Shown one piece after another: positions 45,774-56,515 of a stretch of DNA of 64,000 bases (positions within the stretch are counted from its first letter, which is position 1; each line of letters starts with the position of its first letter). The notes beneath the pieces were generated by a model. The model had not been told where the DNA came from. It worked only from the letters and a program-made list of their open reading frames with translations, and did no database searches. The translations under genes were made by a program, and so were the position numbers. This DNA comes from Icerya purchasi (lineage: Eukaryota > Arthropoda > Insecta > Hemiptera > Monophlebidae). The DNA is taken from the NCBI GenBank assembly GCA_039619475.1, contig CM077115.1, positions 515,364,815 through 515,428,814 on the forward strand. The letters are read 5' to 3'.

Positions 45774-46300
45774 AAATTATTAATATGCGCACACACACAC
45801 AGACACATACATACATACATATATATGTATATAGTTTTTGATAAATTTTTTTCAATAAATATTTGTGTAATATTTAATATATTCAATTGTGAACCTCCAC
45901 TTCTGTTACTCACGAGCCGCCACTGACTTTTCGGCAACTTTACATAACTTTTGTACCGTAATTTTTTGATTTTATGAAAGGAGCCCTGCATTTTAGTTCA
46001 TATTTTGAATTTCAGCGTTATAGGTTTATCGGGTGATGAGTTATGATTTTTTAAGTGATTTTTGAGGTCGTTTTATGTACCATATTTTATATACTCTTAA
46101 CGGTTTTTTGCCGCCCAGGGTAATCGGTCACCTTGAAGTTATAGGTATGGTTTTAAAGAGAATTTTAATTGTAATTTGTGTTCTAAATTTGCAATTTATA
46201 AGTGTTAAATTGTTTGTGAGTTATTGATTTTTATTTGATATTTTTGTCATTTGTGAACCATCTTATTAGTATTCCATACATTATATGTGTACGAAATACT

Positions 46301-47398
46301 AAAAATAAATACACTTTAACTATATTATTCCTAAATAATTCGTACGACACCTAAATATATCGCCATCCCACGATTCGTACGTAAATTGCCAAAACCGTTC
46401 ATTTATTTTTTAAAATTTTATTATTGTAAAGCCATATAAATATTACTATACCCTATACTAATGCGCTCACCAACACTGCACTTATACGTGAGACATGGGG
46501 TCCGGAGTGGCGAATGAAAAGCAAGAGCACAAAAAGGTAAGCATGAAATAGAATTTTCTGAAAGAATCGGTGGGATAACTATCCTAAAAATTTTCATCTC
46601 TCAGTGTACAAAAAAAAAAAAATCTTTTCCATTTCCCCCTCCCCCGACAAGTCGAGTTCATATAGGCAGTAGGAATATGCATTTTACCCTGGACGAGCAC
46701 CGATTTAAACAAACTTTCGAGGGCACACGATAGCAACCTGGCTCAAATACGTACCCAGAACAATTCACCGACTTTATGCTGTGAAAACACAACAAAGGGA
46801 TGGCATGCATTAAGGAATAACTCTGCGACAACGTACTTATGTCAGATACATACGACATCTGCTCGGCTCCCTCAGATTCCGACCGATCAATAATTCACAC
46901 GCTGGAGTCTTCTCCAGTGCCGTCAGATGTTATAGATCAGTAGGATCGCCTTTCTTACAGGACTTTACGTTGACGCGCACGCCGATTATTCCCAATAGCG
47001 ATATAGAACCTTAACTGGCATCGTGACAATGGGGTACAGCAACAACTTAAAAATTAAACGTAAACTGAAGTAAATTCAAGAAAAATATAATTTTCTTTTT
47101 CTTTTTTTTTGTACGATGACGTTTTTATACAGGCCTTAAAATTTTTCCCATTGACTAGACAAGTAGTACTTACATTTATTTAACTTGGACGAACGAATCT
47201 ACAAATAAAATCTACTCTTTATTGTTTCTGCGTACTATATTTTATCGCCTAGTTTTACAACGTCGTATCCGGGAAAATTCGGCTTGTTTATTTTTATGTT
47301 GTTTTAATACAATATACGATTTAAATACTAAACTGAATTAAACATTAGCTATCAAACCTCAAAACCAATATTAAGCATATAATAACAACACGTAATAC
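46301..47398. other. Unassigned stretch
   Basis: Moderate GC. At 46495-46536 ATGGGGTCCGGAGTGG... ends at AAG|GTAAGC, which could be a 14-codon first exon on the plus strand, but nothing supports it further. A minus frame at 46658-46858 is not recognised. Confidence 0.35.
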
Positions 47399-47692
47399 CA
47401 TGGGCGTCGCCAGCGGGGGGCAGCTGCCCTCCCCCCCTGGAGCCTTGAAATTTTTTAATCAACTGGCCATAATGAGTATTCATAGGCGCATAATCATGAA
47501 TAATTTGCCAGAAACCCATGGAAATTATGTTTTAATTAAGATCTTATTCTTGTTTAATAAAATATTAAGCCTTTACAACTTATAAATTTTATTTTTTCTA
47601 TAACTCATATCCTTTTTCTATCATCTTGCCCCCCCCCTGGCGGCTGGAAAGGCGTCTTGCCCCCCCTGACCCATCGGCTGGCGACGCCCTTG
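47399..47692 (-). mobile_element. hAT MITE (CANGGGCGTCGCCAGC family), copy 2
   Basis: 294 bp, inverted relative to copy 1, with exact CGTAATAC duplications (47391-47398, 47693-47700). Shares the internal block AATATTAAGCCTTTACAACT. It sits in the presumed intron of the minus-strand gene whose exon ends at 47733. Confidence 0.95.
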
Positions 47693-47732
47693 CGTAATAC
47701 ATAACTAATACGTGTTTGATCAAAATCCATAC

Positions 47733-48222
47733 CTGTATCAGCAATTTCATCTTCACCAAGGCAGGTAGAACTGGCGTCATCATTTAATGGTGTTACCTTC
47801 GGACTGCTAATTTCCTCAATATATATGTCTAACAAATCAGTAACAAAACCAATCCACACACCTAAACAAGCATCAGGCCCGCTAATATATCGATTTCGAT
47901 GTGTTAGATAATTTTTGCGGATATAATTAGATGCCTTCTCGCTACCCAATACCCAAAAATTACCTGACTGATTATGACATCGTAAACGGTTCATAATATA
48001 CGCCTCGGTAACCCACGCAAGTTCTGATCTTTCACCACCATAACTTTTTAGCTGGCACAGGAACAGAAAGCCCGTTTTCATCAAATTATCACAAAATCCA
48101 CGCATACACACGGCAACTAATAAACCACACAGTTGGTGACAACCGCAATCTTTTAATAAAGTTTCTGTCTTAACATCGTTATCATTTACTAAGGTAAATG
48201 CCGTGTAAATTGCTCCGTCCAT
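47733..48222 (-). CDS. Probable first coding exon of an unrecognised host gene
   Basis: Begins at an ATG at 48222 (MDGAIYTAFTLVNDNDVKTE) and stays open for 163 codons to a consensus donor ACAG|GTATGG at 47733; beyond it the frame runs into a MITE. The protein looks soluble and helical, with cysteines in GCHQLCGLLVAVCMRGFCDN, a WVTEAYIMNRL block, and GVWIGFVTDLLDIYIEEI followed by an acidic Ser-rich tail. The composition and codon regularity look genic, unlike its surroundings. A faint resemblance to RUN-type domains is noted but not claimed. No family is recognised. The downstream exons were not found. Confidence 0.55.
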
Positions 48223-49264
48223 CTTGCACTGCTATTAACTTTTGATGTGAACTGCTTTTTTCGCGGTCCCCGTTCCCCGGGAATTCCTTTTAATGTAAAC
48301 TGATTTTCGTGGTTGAATGTGGTTTCGTCTGTTACGAGTGAGTCACAACGCACGGAACAAAACAACTTAATTCACGGGAATTAATTTTTCTCTTCCAGAT
48401 TTACGGGCGTTATTGTAGTCACTACGAACAGTTTCCGCGGCGGGGCATTTAGGCTTTCATTCTGTTTTTTTATATTTTTTCTTTTTTACGATTCAGAAAA
48501 TTGTATCTTTTTTTTTCTTTAAAAAAAATAACCGAATAAAACAAAATCGCGGACTCGCTTTTTGAACCACGGTCGTACCTCCCACGCACGGGAGATCCTA
48601 CTTGTTCTTTTAACTAAGAACAACTGGCCGAAGAACGCGCGTATATTCTTACAAAAACACAAATTTCCACATAAACAGAATGCAGTCGTACAGAAGCACA
48701 CTGCGACACTAAATAAAAACGCGACTGAACGGTGAAAACACAAAATTTATATGAAAAACAGCGTATAGAACGATGTGGCGATAGAGTTATAATAGAATCC
48801 AGCGAATAAGACTGTAACGCAGTAACAGTTGGCGGTCAACTAATAACTGCATGGCATATACCAGGCGGTGATGTAACCAAGATTCTAGAACACTTCTGCG
48901 TAGATTACCGCGCTAACTGCCCTGTCTAACTTTTGGCGGAATAAGTAAAAAATCTTCGCTCAGCTCAACGTCATTCGAGACACAGCACGGATGCGCGCTT
49001 TCGCCGCAAGCACATGCCGGTGCCTTAGGCCTCGACCACTACCACTACACAGACACTGATGCAGTCTCAGCCCGATACATTCATTAGAACGAGTAGGCAC
49101 GGGATTTTTGGTTTTGGCTGAGTAAGCGTTCTTGATAAGGCAAAGCGACGGCTAAGTAGAACGATGTTCCAGAGATTGTGAATTATCGAAACACCGGAGA
49201 ATATCTTTCTACCTCGAACATTGTCAAAAGATAGCGCTACAAGTACCGAACCCGTATCAATGTA
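48223..49264. other. Presumed 5' flank of the gene at 47733-48222
   Basis: Higher GC than average, no recognised frame. Likely holds promoter and 5' UTR of the minus-strand gene. The segment 48888-48995 resembles 25265-25400. Confidence 0.4.
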
Positions 49265-50459
49265 CAGTGGAACCTGGTTATAACGGCGTTGGCTGTAACG
49301 TTAACTCGGGTTTAGCGTCATTTTATGATTAAACCGGTCAAAATATAATATATAGCGTTATAAGAAAACCCGGTTATATCGTCAAAAAAATATTGCCCCT
49401 CGGCTATAGCGTCAAAAAGTCTGTGATGCTCAATTTACAAAAGTGAAATTATGCTTGAGTAATGCTTCCAGGTTCACTCAAAATCCTTGTGTAGGAACAG
49501 CAAAACCGAAAAGTAACTATCCGGACGTTGAACCTATTATTTGCTTAGTGACGGCGCTGTCCCCTCATACTGAAACATCAATCTTGTTTTGTTTTTTTCG
49601 GCCAACTGCACAAGTGTTCTTCAGCCCATGGGGATCAAGGCGTCATAAAAAGTTTGAAGTGTCACTACCGGAAGTTCTTTTTGAACAAAATAATTTTCTG
49701 CATGGACACCGCCGCACAACTCGTAAACATCTCAATCGTGGATGCCATAGAATTCCTAGAGACAATGCCTGGGGGAATGTAGCATCGATGACGATTTCCA
49801 AGTGCTTTCACAAAGCACAGTTGAAATCTACAGACCCACTTGGAAATTATGACGAAGATGACGAATTGCTTCTTTCAACATGGATTGGACACAGTTTAAC
49901 GTTGACTAGAGTAACTTTGGAAATGACATCGATTCATACGCATCAGTAGATAATCATATGGAAACATTCCAATTGTTGAATGATGCAGAAATCGTCGCAG
50001 ATGTGCAAAACAAGGGGAAGCTGAAGATAGTCCAGATGAAGATGCTGACCAGACCGAAGAAGACATCGTTTGTCCATCCATTCACGAAGCGATGAAAGCT
50101 GCTGACACTCTTTCTCGGTTCTTCCACTTCAGAGAAACGTCTGCTGAAACACTCAACGCTCTACAGGATGTATGCAGCACGGCAGAGAAAATTATATAAA
50201 AGAAGATTACAGATTTTTTTCAACAGTAAGCCTTTACAATATTGTGAGTAACGTTTGTTTGTTCTTTTTACACAAATTATAATGTTTTAATTATTTCCTG
50301 TAGTGTAAATTTCAACAAATAATTTCATGTAAAACATTTGCGTTTTTACTTCTTATATACTTCAATTCAGATTTCAAGGCAGCTCTTTTATAACGTTACT
50401 TGGATATAGCGTTAACATTTTTCTGGTCCCTTCAGTGACGTTATAACCAGGTTTCACTG
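49265..50459 (+). mobile_element. pogo/Tigger-type element, internally deleted
   Basis: Ends CAGTGGAACCTGGTTATAAC and mirror (CAGTGAAACCTGGTTATAAC), flanked by TA on each side (49263-49264, 50460-50461). 1195 bp. Subterminal sequence repeats the TATAACG/TATAGCG theme. Only the 5' edge and the C-terminal coding region remain. Confidence 0.92.
49660..50200 (+). pseudogene. pogo-type transposase, C-terminal remnant
   Basis: In the frame ending at 49949: WGNVASMTISKCFHKAQL, then an acidic run NYDEDDELLLSTW. In other frames downstream: PSIHEAMKAADTLSRFFHF and ETLNALQDVCSTAEKI. This acidic tail with a final helix is typical of Tigger/CENP-B-like transposases. The CENP-B DNA-binding part and the DDE core are missing or unrecognisable. 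Confidence 0.75.
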
Positions 50460-50709
50460 TATATATTTATTGAGTTCGGTTGTGCTTTCTGTTCTTCCCG
50501 ATTTCCAAGTTATTAACATGTGTTTTAAAAGATCTTATAATTTATATTATTGTCTAATATCTGCATATAGTTATTACTAAGCAAAACTCAGTTACAGGTA
50601 ATTACAAAAACTATTGAATTACCTTAATTTAAACGAAATTCTTAAAAATAAAATCTGCGCGTTCAATTTTTATTCTGAAACGAAATATTCTTTTTTGACT
50701 TTTAACAAT

Positions 50710-51591
50710 ATGAAAACTAATTGTGCGAAATGTTGCCGAACTGTGCCGGAGGACGGCGATTTCTTACCCTGTTCTCTGTGCAACAATGATTTTCATTTGG
50801 TGCGCGTCAATGTTGCACTCTGTATTTTCGGTCGGATGGGAAAACCAGCCAGGGAGGCATGGACCTGCACGAAATGTAAGTCGGCAAACAAAGATGATAA
50901 GGATAGTTTGAGGAATTTAATAAAATAGGAAATGAAACACCTCTATGAAAAAATAGATGGATTAATAAGTAAGATAGAAAACGCTGAGAAGTTATATGTA
51001 GCTTCTCAAGCTAAACTTGAAGAAACAGTTCAGTTGCTGCAATCTTTACGCTCTGAAAATGGACGAGCTCACGAAACAAAATAATGACCTGAATATACGC
51101 GTCGGGCAGCTAGAGCAGCAGACAAGGAAGAACAATATTATAATTAAAAATCTACCAGCTGCATCGCAGGAAAATTTAACAGGAATTATTAGTGAAAATA
51201 GGTGAGGTAACCGGGACGAAAATTGCGGAAGCCGATGGTCGACATTTGCCAACGGCTCCATAAATTACCGCGGCAAAAATTTGCAAACGTGGTAGTTTGC
51301 CTGTGCCGTCGTGAAAAAAAATTTAAACTCCTAAAGAACTGTCGTCCTACACTGGCCGACATAGGATTTACAGGAATTGAATCGAAGGTACCATTCTTTG
51401 TATTATCTGAACACCTCACTCGGGCGAACTCCTTGTTGTTTCATGAAGCCCAGTCCTTGCGACTGAAAGGAAGTTGGAAGTTTGTTTGGGTTAAAGACGG
51501 GAAGATGTTTGCAAGGAAAGACGAAAAGGCGCCGGGGATAAGGATTTTATCATATGAGCTAATTTCAGGATTACTGAAATCCTCCGAATGA
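50710..51591 (+). pseudogene. LINE ORF1 with PHD finger, coiled coil and FP-like domain
   Basis: From the ATG at 50710: a PHD-type finger (CAKCCRTVPEDGDFLPC, CNNDFH, WTCTKC), then in the same frame after a TAG (50926) a coiled-coil helix (KHLYEKIDGLISKIENAEK). A shifted frame continues with QNNDLNIRVGQLEQQ and NIIIKNLP. The last frame (51223-51591) reads CRREKKFKLLKNCRPTLADI and KFVWVKDGKMFARK, as in FP25K-like C-termini of CR1/jockey-related LINE ORF1 proteins. Stops and frameshifts disable it; no ORF2 follows. Confidence 0.7.
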
Positions 51592-51895
51592 CAATTATCA
51601 AATTTTGAAGTTAGTATTAACTTTAAGATTGTATATATTATTATTTCTTTTGGCATTAAGAGAATTTCAATTAGTAGGGGTAAAATTAGTTTAGATTTAT
51701 GTAGTATAGTTAACTGCAGTTATAAGCTAACAATATTCCTTCCTCTCAATCAATTCCCCTCTGTGCTTATACATCACTGTTATTTTCCGCTCGATAAATC
51801 CAAATTTCTTATTACACTCTAGTAATCACTCGATCAAACAAGAAAATTATATCCATTATTTTTATCCTATTTCCATCTTACTAACAGTAATAAAT
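51592..51895. other. AT-rich tail of the LINE fragment
   Basis: No recognised content; probably the region after ORF1, cut by the next element at 51896. Confidence 0.4.
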
Positions 51896-53180
51896 CAGGG
51901 GCGGATCCAGAAAGACATTTTTTTTTTTTGGGGGGGGGGAGTTTTTTTGGATTAAGAATTGTACTTGAATAGTGCTTTATTTTACAATACGAGTTTGCGT
52001 ACAAAGGCGCCAAGTGAAACAGCGCCGTTAGACTTAACCTTGACCTAGAACCTTCTTGCAATAAAACTTAAGTAGTAATAAACTTTAATTTTTTTTTTTA
52101 TATCCGGGTTTCAGAAACTTAATGCTACCTGATCTGGTGGGTTATGCACTGTGTACTTATTTAATAGGCAATAATATTAAATATTTAAAGTTTTCACGGT
52201 GATTACTCATAATAAATAATTTTCGGAAACTTTAAAAAAGATATTTATTAAGACAATAATATTTTTATTTTTATTTTTGTTTTCTGGAGGTTGTGTTATT
52301 TTTGCCAGTAAATTTTGGTTTTAGAAGTAAGAACGCGAATTTCTGAAATTTATTTGCCGAAGTTGAATTGTTCAAATTGAGGTTTTCTATGTGGAAGTGT
52401 CCGATATTGTCATACTTACTGCAATGAAAAAAGATTACATGATTGGCGTTTTCAATTTCCCCACAGTCACATTTGTCACCTTCAGTAATTTTGTATTTTT
52501 TTAAGTAGGCTCCGAAGTGTCAGTGGTCAGTGAGGAGTTGGGTAGTGTAAAAGTCAGGTGTTAACTGTAAGACTGTTCTAATATTTGGGATTAGCCTGTG
52601 GGTATGATGACCTGCCGTATCTCTTTCCCAGGAGTTTTGCCATATGAACATGAAATAGTTTTTAATGTGTCTTTTGAGTTGTTTTAGTGACATTTTTATA
52701 TGTAAGTCAGGATGGATTAGCATGTAGGAACTGATTTGAAGAGGATTTATTGGAAGTAGAAAGTTCATTATCTGATAGACATGATCGTTAATATATTCAA
52801 AATTTTTGTGGTTTTTTATGGTAAAAATGATTGATCTATAGTTAACTTTTAGGTCTAGTGCAGACATGGGCAAACTTTTTAAGGGGAAGACCAGATATAA
52901 TAAAAAATTATCTAGGCGGGCCGAAAAAAAAAAATTGAACAAAACAAATTTTTATAAGTGATAAATCTCATTTTTAATTTTTACATCACACACCATTTAT
53001 ATAATTATATGCGACAATGATAAAAAACTTAAAAGTTACAAAAATTGATTATTCTTTAGTTGAGTATGAAGGTGTATGTGACAGATAAGACTGTGACTGA
53101 GCTTCTAAAAGTTGTTCATAATCTGGTAGAAACTGGGGTGAGCTGATTCGCAGTAGTAAAGCTAAATAGGGGTCGTCAGT

Positions 53181-56100
53181 CAGTGGCGGATCTAAGGGGT
53201 GGCACGGGTGGGCTTGGCCCCTGCGCACTTTTTCTGGGCCTCTCCATGCCCCCCGCCCCCCAAACATTGAAGATTTACACGAGAAGAAATACGTAAAATT
53301 TTCCTCTTCTACAAACATCACACGAAAAATATGTATTACGTCCGTCGAACATTAAAATCTTGGTGTTGTTACATTTTTAGTCTGTCTCTGCACCTATGAT
53401 ATGCGTTGAGACAGGCGGCGGCGGCGGCGGCGTATTCGAGTCAAAACTGTTGATTGTGAAAAACAAACCATTGGCGTTGCATATGATATACTTACTTATA
53501 GTTGACCATTTTTATCATAATTCTGAGAACTGAGGGAACACGTATGCTTTTTCATACCAATACTAATGCAGCAGATTAATATCGCACGAGGACTACTGAT
53601 TACTGATTTTTTACACTCATCAGTTGAGCTGCTTTGTACCTACGTAATGTAAATGTCGATTTTCGTAAGTTTTATTTCGCTTTCGTATTTTTAACTTTCC
53701 ATTTGTAATTATCTAATTTCCGATATGAGTAATCTACCTAAACCGGCTAGAAGAACTTTGGAAGACGACTTTTATGATTCACCTAAAAACAAACAAAAAA
53801 AACACCGAGTTGAATTTAGGTGATGTCATCAAACGTTGAAAAAATCGCTGAAAAACAGAAAGATGTCGGCATTGAAGATGACTTTATTTTAATGAGTAAG
53901 TAAACTAATTCGATTTTAAATTTTTTTCTAAGCTTAAAATTTTTTTGGAAATAAGACTATTGAGCTACAATTTTTAAATAAAATTTGGTGTTTTCATATT
54001 AATGAATGAACCTATCAATTTCGATTTTGATCTTTCGAAGGTCTGGAAAATGTTGATGAAAATAATTTCGAACGTCTTAATGAAGAAAGTAGCGAATCGG
54101 ATGTTGATTTAGATCCAGATATGTCTCAGCATCAGTACCCACGGATTCTGAGTTGATTTTTAAATCCTCAATGTCGCATTCCAGTGGAGTACAATCTTCA
54201 GATTCAACTACTTCCACCTCAAAAGTCTTTGGTACATCTGACCTTTCACAGTTACCAAATGAGGGTGCAAAACAACCTATTTTGAAAATGTTTCCAAAAA
54301 CTGAATTTGGATCAGCAAGGAATAAAAAATTTCGATCTTTCATGCCTCATTGGTACAAGATATATCTTTGGCTCGAATATAGTGTTTTGAAAGATGCAGC
54401 TTTCTGTTTTGCCTGTCGGCTTTTTTTGTGTTCAGGTAAATGATAATAATAAAACTTACATAACAACTGGATTTCGAAATTACAGAAAAGCTATGAAGAA
54501 GTCGTCGGGATTTGTGTTCAACACCAACAGAGTCAAGAGCATTTAAAATGTATGGTGAAATGGACTGCATTCAAAGAAATTGCAAAGCAGAAACAAAGTA
54601 CTGTTGCCGCACAAGTTGATGAGCACCATAATCAGTTGGTGAAAGAAAATAGGGCTTATTTAAAATTGGTGGCAAAAACTCTATTCTTGACAGCTACACA
54701 AGGTATAGCTCAGAGAGGTCACGACGAGGGGGAAAAGATAGTTTGAATAGAGGTAACTTTCTCGAAATTTTGAATTTTGTTGTCGAAAACAACGAGATAT
54801 TGAAAAAAAAAGTTGAATCCTTACCCGAAAACGCCAAGTATACATGTCCTCGTGTACAAAACGAGTTTTTATCTATAGGTGCTGACTTAGTTCTTAAAGA
54901 AATTAGCAGCGAATTGAAGAAGTCGTTGAGTTTTGCAATTATGGCAGACAAAAGTAAAGATATAACCAAAATAGAACAAATTTCTATTGTAATACGATAT
55001 TATTTAGATGGTACCATTTATGAACGGTTTTTAGGATTTCAAGCTGCGAAGAAATTAAATGCTGCTTCATTATTAAAATATATTGTGAGTAAACTAGAAA
55101 AATGTTCTGTTGATATGAATAATTGTGTCGCTCAAACGTATGATAGAGCCAGTGTTATGAGTGGACATTTGAATGGCGTACAAAAACTTTTTCGCGATTT
55201 GGTACCTAAAGCTATATACGTGCACTGTTATAACCACCGATTAAATTTTGTTCTAACGGATGTTTGTAAAAATACTAGCATTGGGAAAGAATTTTTTGGT
55301 TTAATAGAAGCGTTATATGTATTTCTTTCCGGTTCTTCAATACACGTCCTTTTTGAAGAAACACAAAAATTATTCAACCCCAAAGTTAAACTTATTGAGC
55401 TTAAACAAATTTGCTATACAAGATGGTCTGCTCAAATTTCGGCTGTCTTAGCGGTAAAGAAACTTTTTTCCGTTATTGTAATTTTTCTCCACAAACTTGT
55501 ATTAGATCGTCATGATCGTATGGCAGAAGCAGAAGACTTTTTATCGGTTTTAAATTTTAAGTTTGTTTTTAATTTAAACATGTTTTACGAAATTTTATTC
55601 GACTTTAGAATGGTGAGTGAATATATGCAATCCACCAACGCTGAAATCAGCCGTGTTCTTTGCCTAATTGAATCGTTACTGTTAAGCTTAACCGATTACC
55701 GAATTAATGATGAGTTTTTTAAAAAATTTTATAAAAACTGCATTCAAATGTGCGAAGAAAACGAAATTGAAGTAAAATGTGCTAGCAAACCAAGTCGTAA
55801 AATTCCTAAAAAATATGAAAATTTTATAGTTTCAAGTTCTGCAACTGAATCGGACGATGATGTTCTTCAAGACGAAAGTGAGTATAAAATTAAAATTTTG
55901 TATCCTATTTTAGATTTGGCCATTTCTGAACTAAACACTCGATTTTCTGATAATAATCCTATTTTAAAAGCCATCGAATGTTTCAATCCAACAAGTGATA
56001 CTTTTTTAAAATATTCGTTATTGGAACCCTTAGCTATTCACTATGATGTCGACGTTGAAACTCTACAAGCAGAATTAAAATTGCTACCGAAAACATTGCA

Positions 56101-56515
56101 AATTCACGAAAATGAAAAAAAAGCAAAAGTTAAATCTACCATGATGGTCCTTGATTTTCTAGAAATTTACAAAAATTGTTATGTACAAAAGGTATAAATT
56201 GTGTGTAATTAGTATTACTATACCAGTTTCCAGCGCTCCATGTGAACGGACATTTTCTTGCATGCGTTTTATTAAAAATTACCTGAGAAACTCCATGTCA
56301 GAAGAACGATTACATAATTTGGATACACTTTATATTGAAAAAGATATTGTAAAATCGCTCGATTTAGACGAAGTAGTCGAAGAGTTTGCTATTAAAAACG
56401 TATTAAGAACTCGTATTTACCTACATATTACCTTTCAAATATATATACGTATTTTGGTTTTGTTATGTATAGTTTTTTTTTTTTTAGCACACAATTTTGT
56501 GCCCCCGGGGACAGC
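53181..56515 (+). mobile_element. hAT element B nested in hAT A
   Basis: Left end CAGTGGCGGATCTAAGGGG at 53181, immediately after the hAT A coding remnant. The right end was not found; a GC-rich GTGCCCCCGGGG near 56500 is where it would be expected, so the right junction seems deleted. A (GGC)n run lies at 53416-53433. Confidence 0.65.
53725..56420 (+). pseudogene. hAT B transposase (zf-MYM/TTF-type), broken
   Basis: Probable start MSNLPKPARRTLEDD at 53725 and a possible intron from 53896 (GTAAGT). 54300-54430 has the TTF-type zinc-finger region (WLEYSVLKDAAFCFACRLF). 54552-54742 holds LKLVAKTLFLTATQGIAQRG. The long frame 54743-56197 carries the catalytic region (FAIMADKSKDITKIEQISIV; HCYNHRLNFVLTDV; CYTRWSAQ). 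After a frameshift the hATC end is SSAPCERTFSCMRFIKNYLR (56230 on). At least two frameshifts (near 54735 and 56190) and breaks near 54430-54545 make it inactive, though the 484-codon stretch is well kept. Confidence 0.85.

Larger units (their letters stand above)
43492..45925 (+). mobile_element. hAT element with perfect 8-bp target duplication
   Basis: 2434 bp from CAGTGGCGGCTCGT to its mirror ACGAGCCGCCACTG, flanked by ACTTTTCG on both sides (43484-43491, 45926-45933). It inserted in array B'. Internally it carries only the 3' end of a transposase gene and a nested MITE (45170-45431). The non-coding bulk (43870-45160) is very AT-rich. Confidence 0.95.
42125..46300 (-). repeat. Array B' (right), inverted, split by a hAT
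   Basis: Anchor AAAATTTTTAGCTATAATAC recurs near 42578, 42856, 43132 and 43415, a period of ~277-280 bp. After the hAT (43492-45925) the array resumes with the distinct end block (TAATCGGTCACCTTGAAGTT) mirrored at 31741-32090. It ends in a hairpin AGTATTCCATA / TACGAAATACT at 46268-46300. Confidence 0.8.

Noticed and set aside
46495..46536. Short ATG exon ending at AAG|GTAAGC
   Set aside because: Fourteen codons with a donor can occur by chance; no following exon was recognised.
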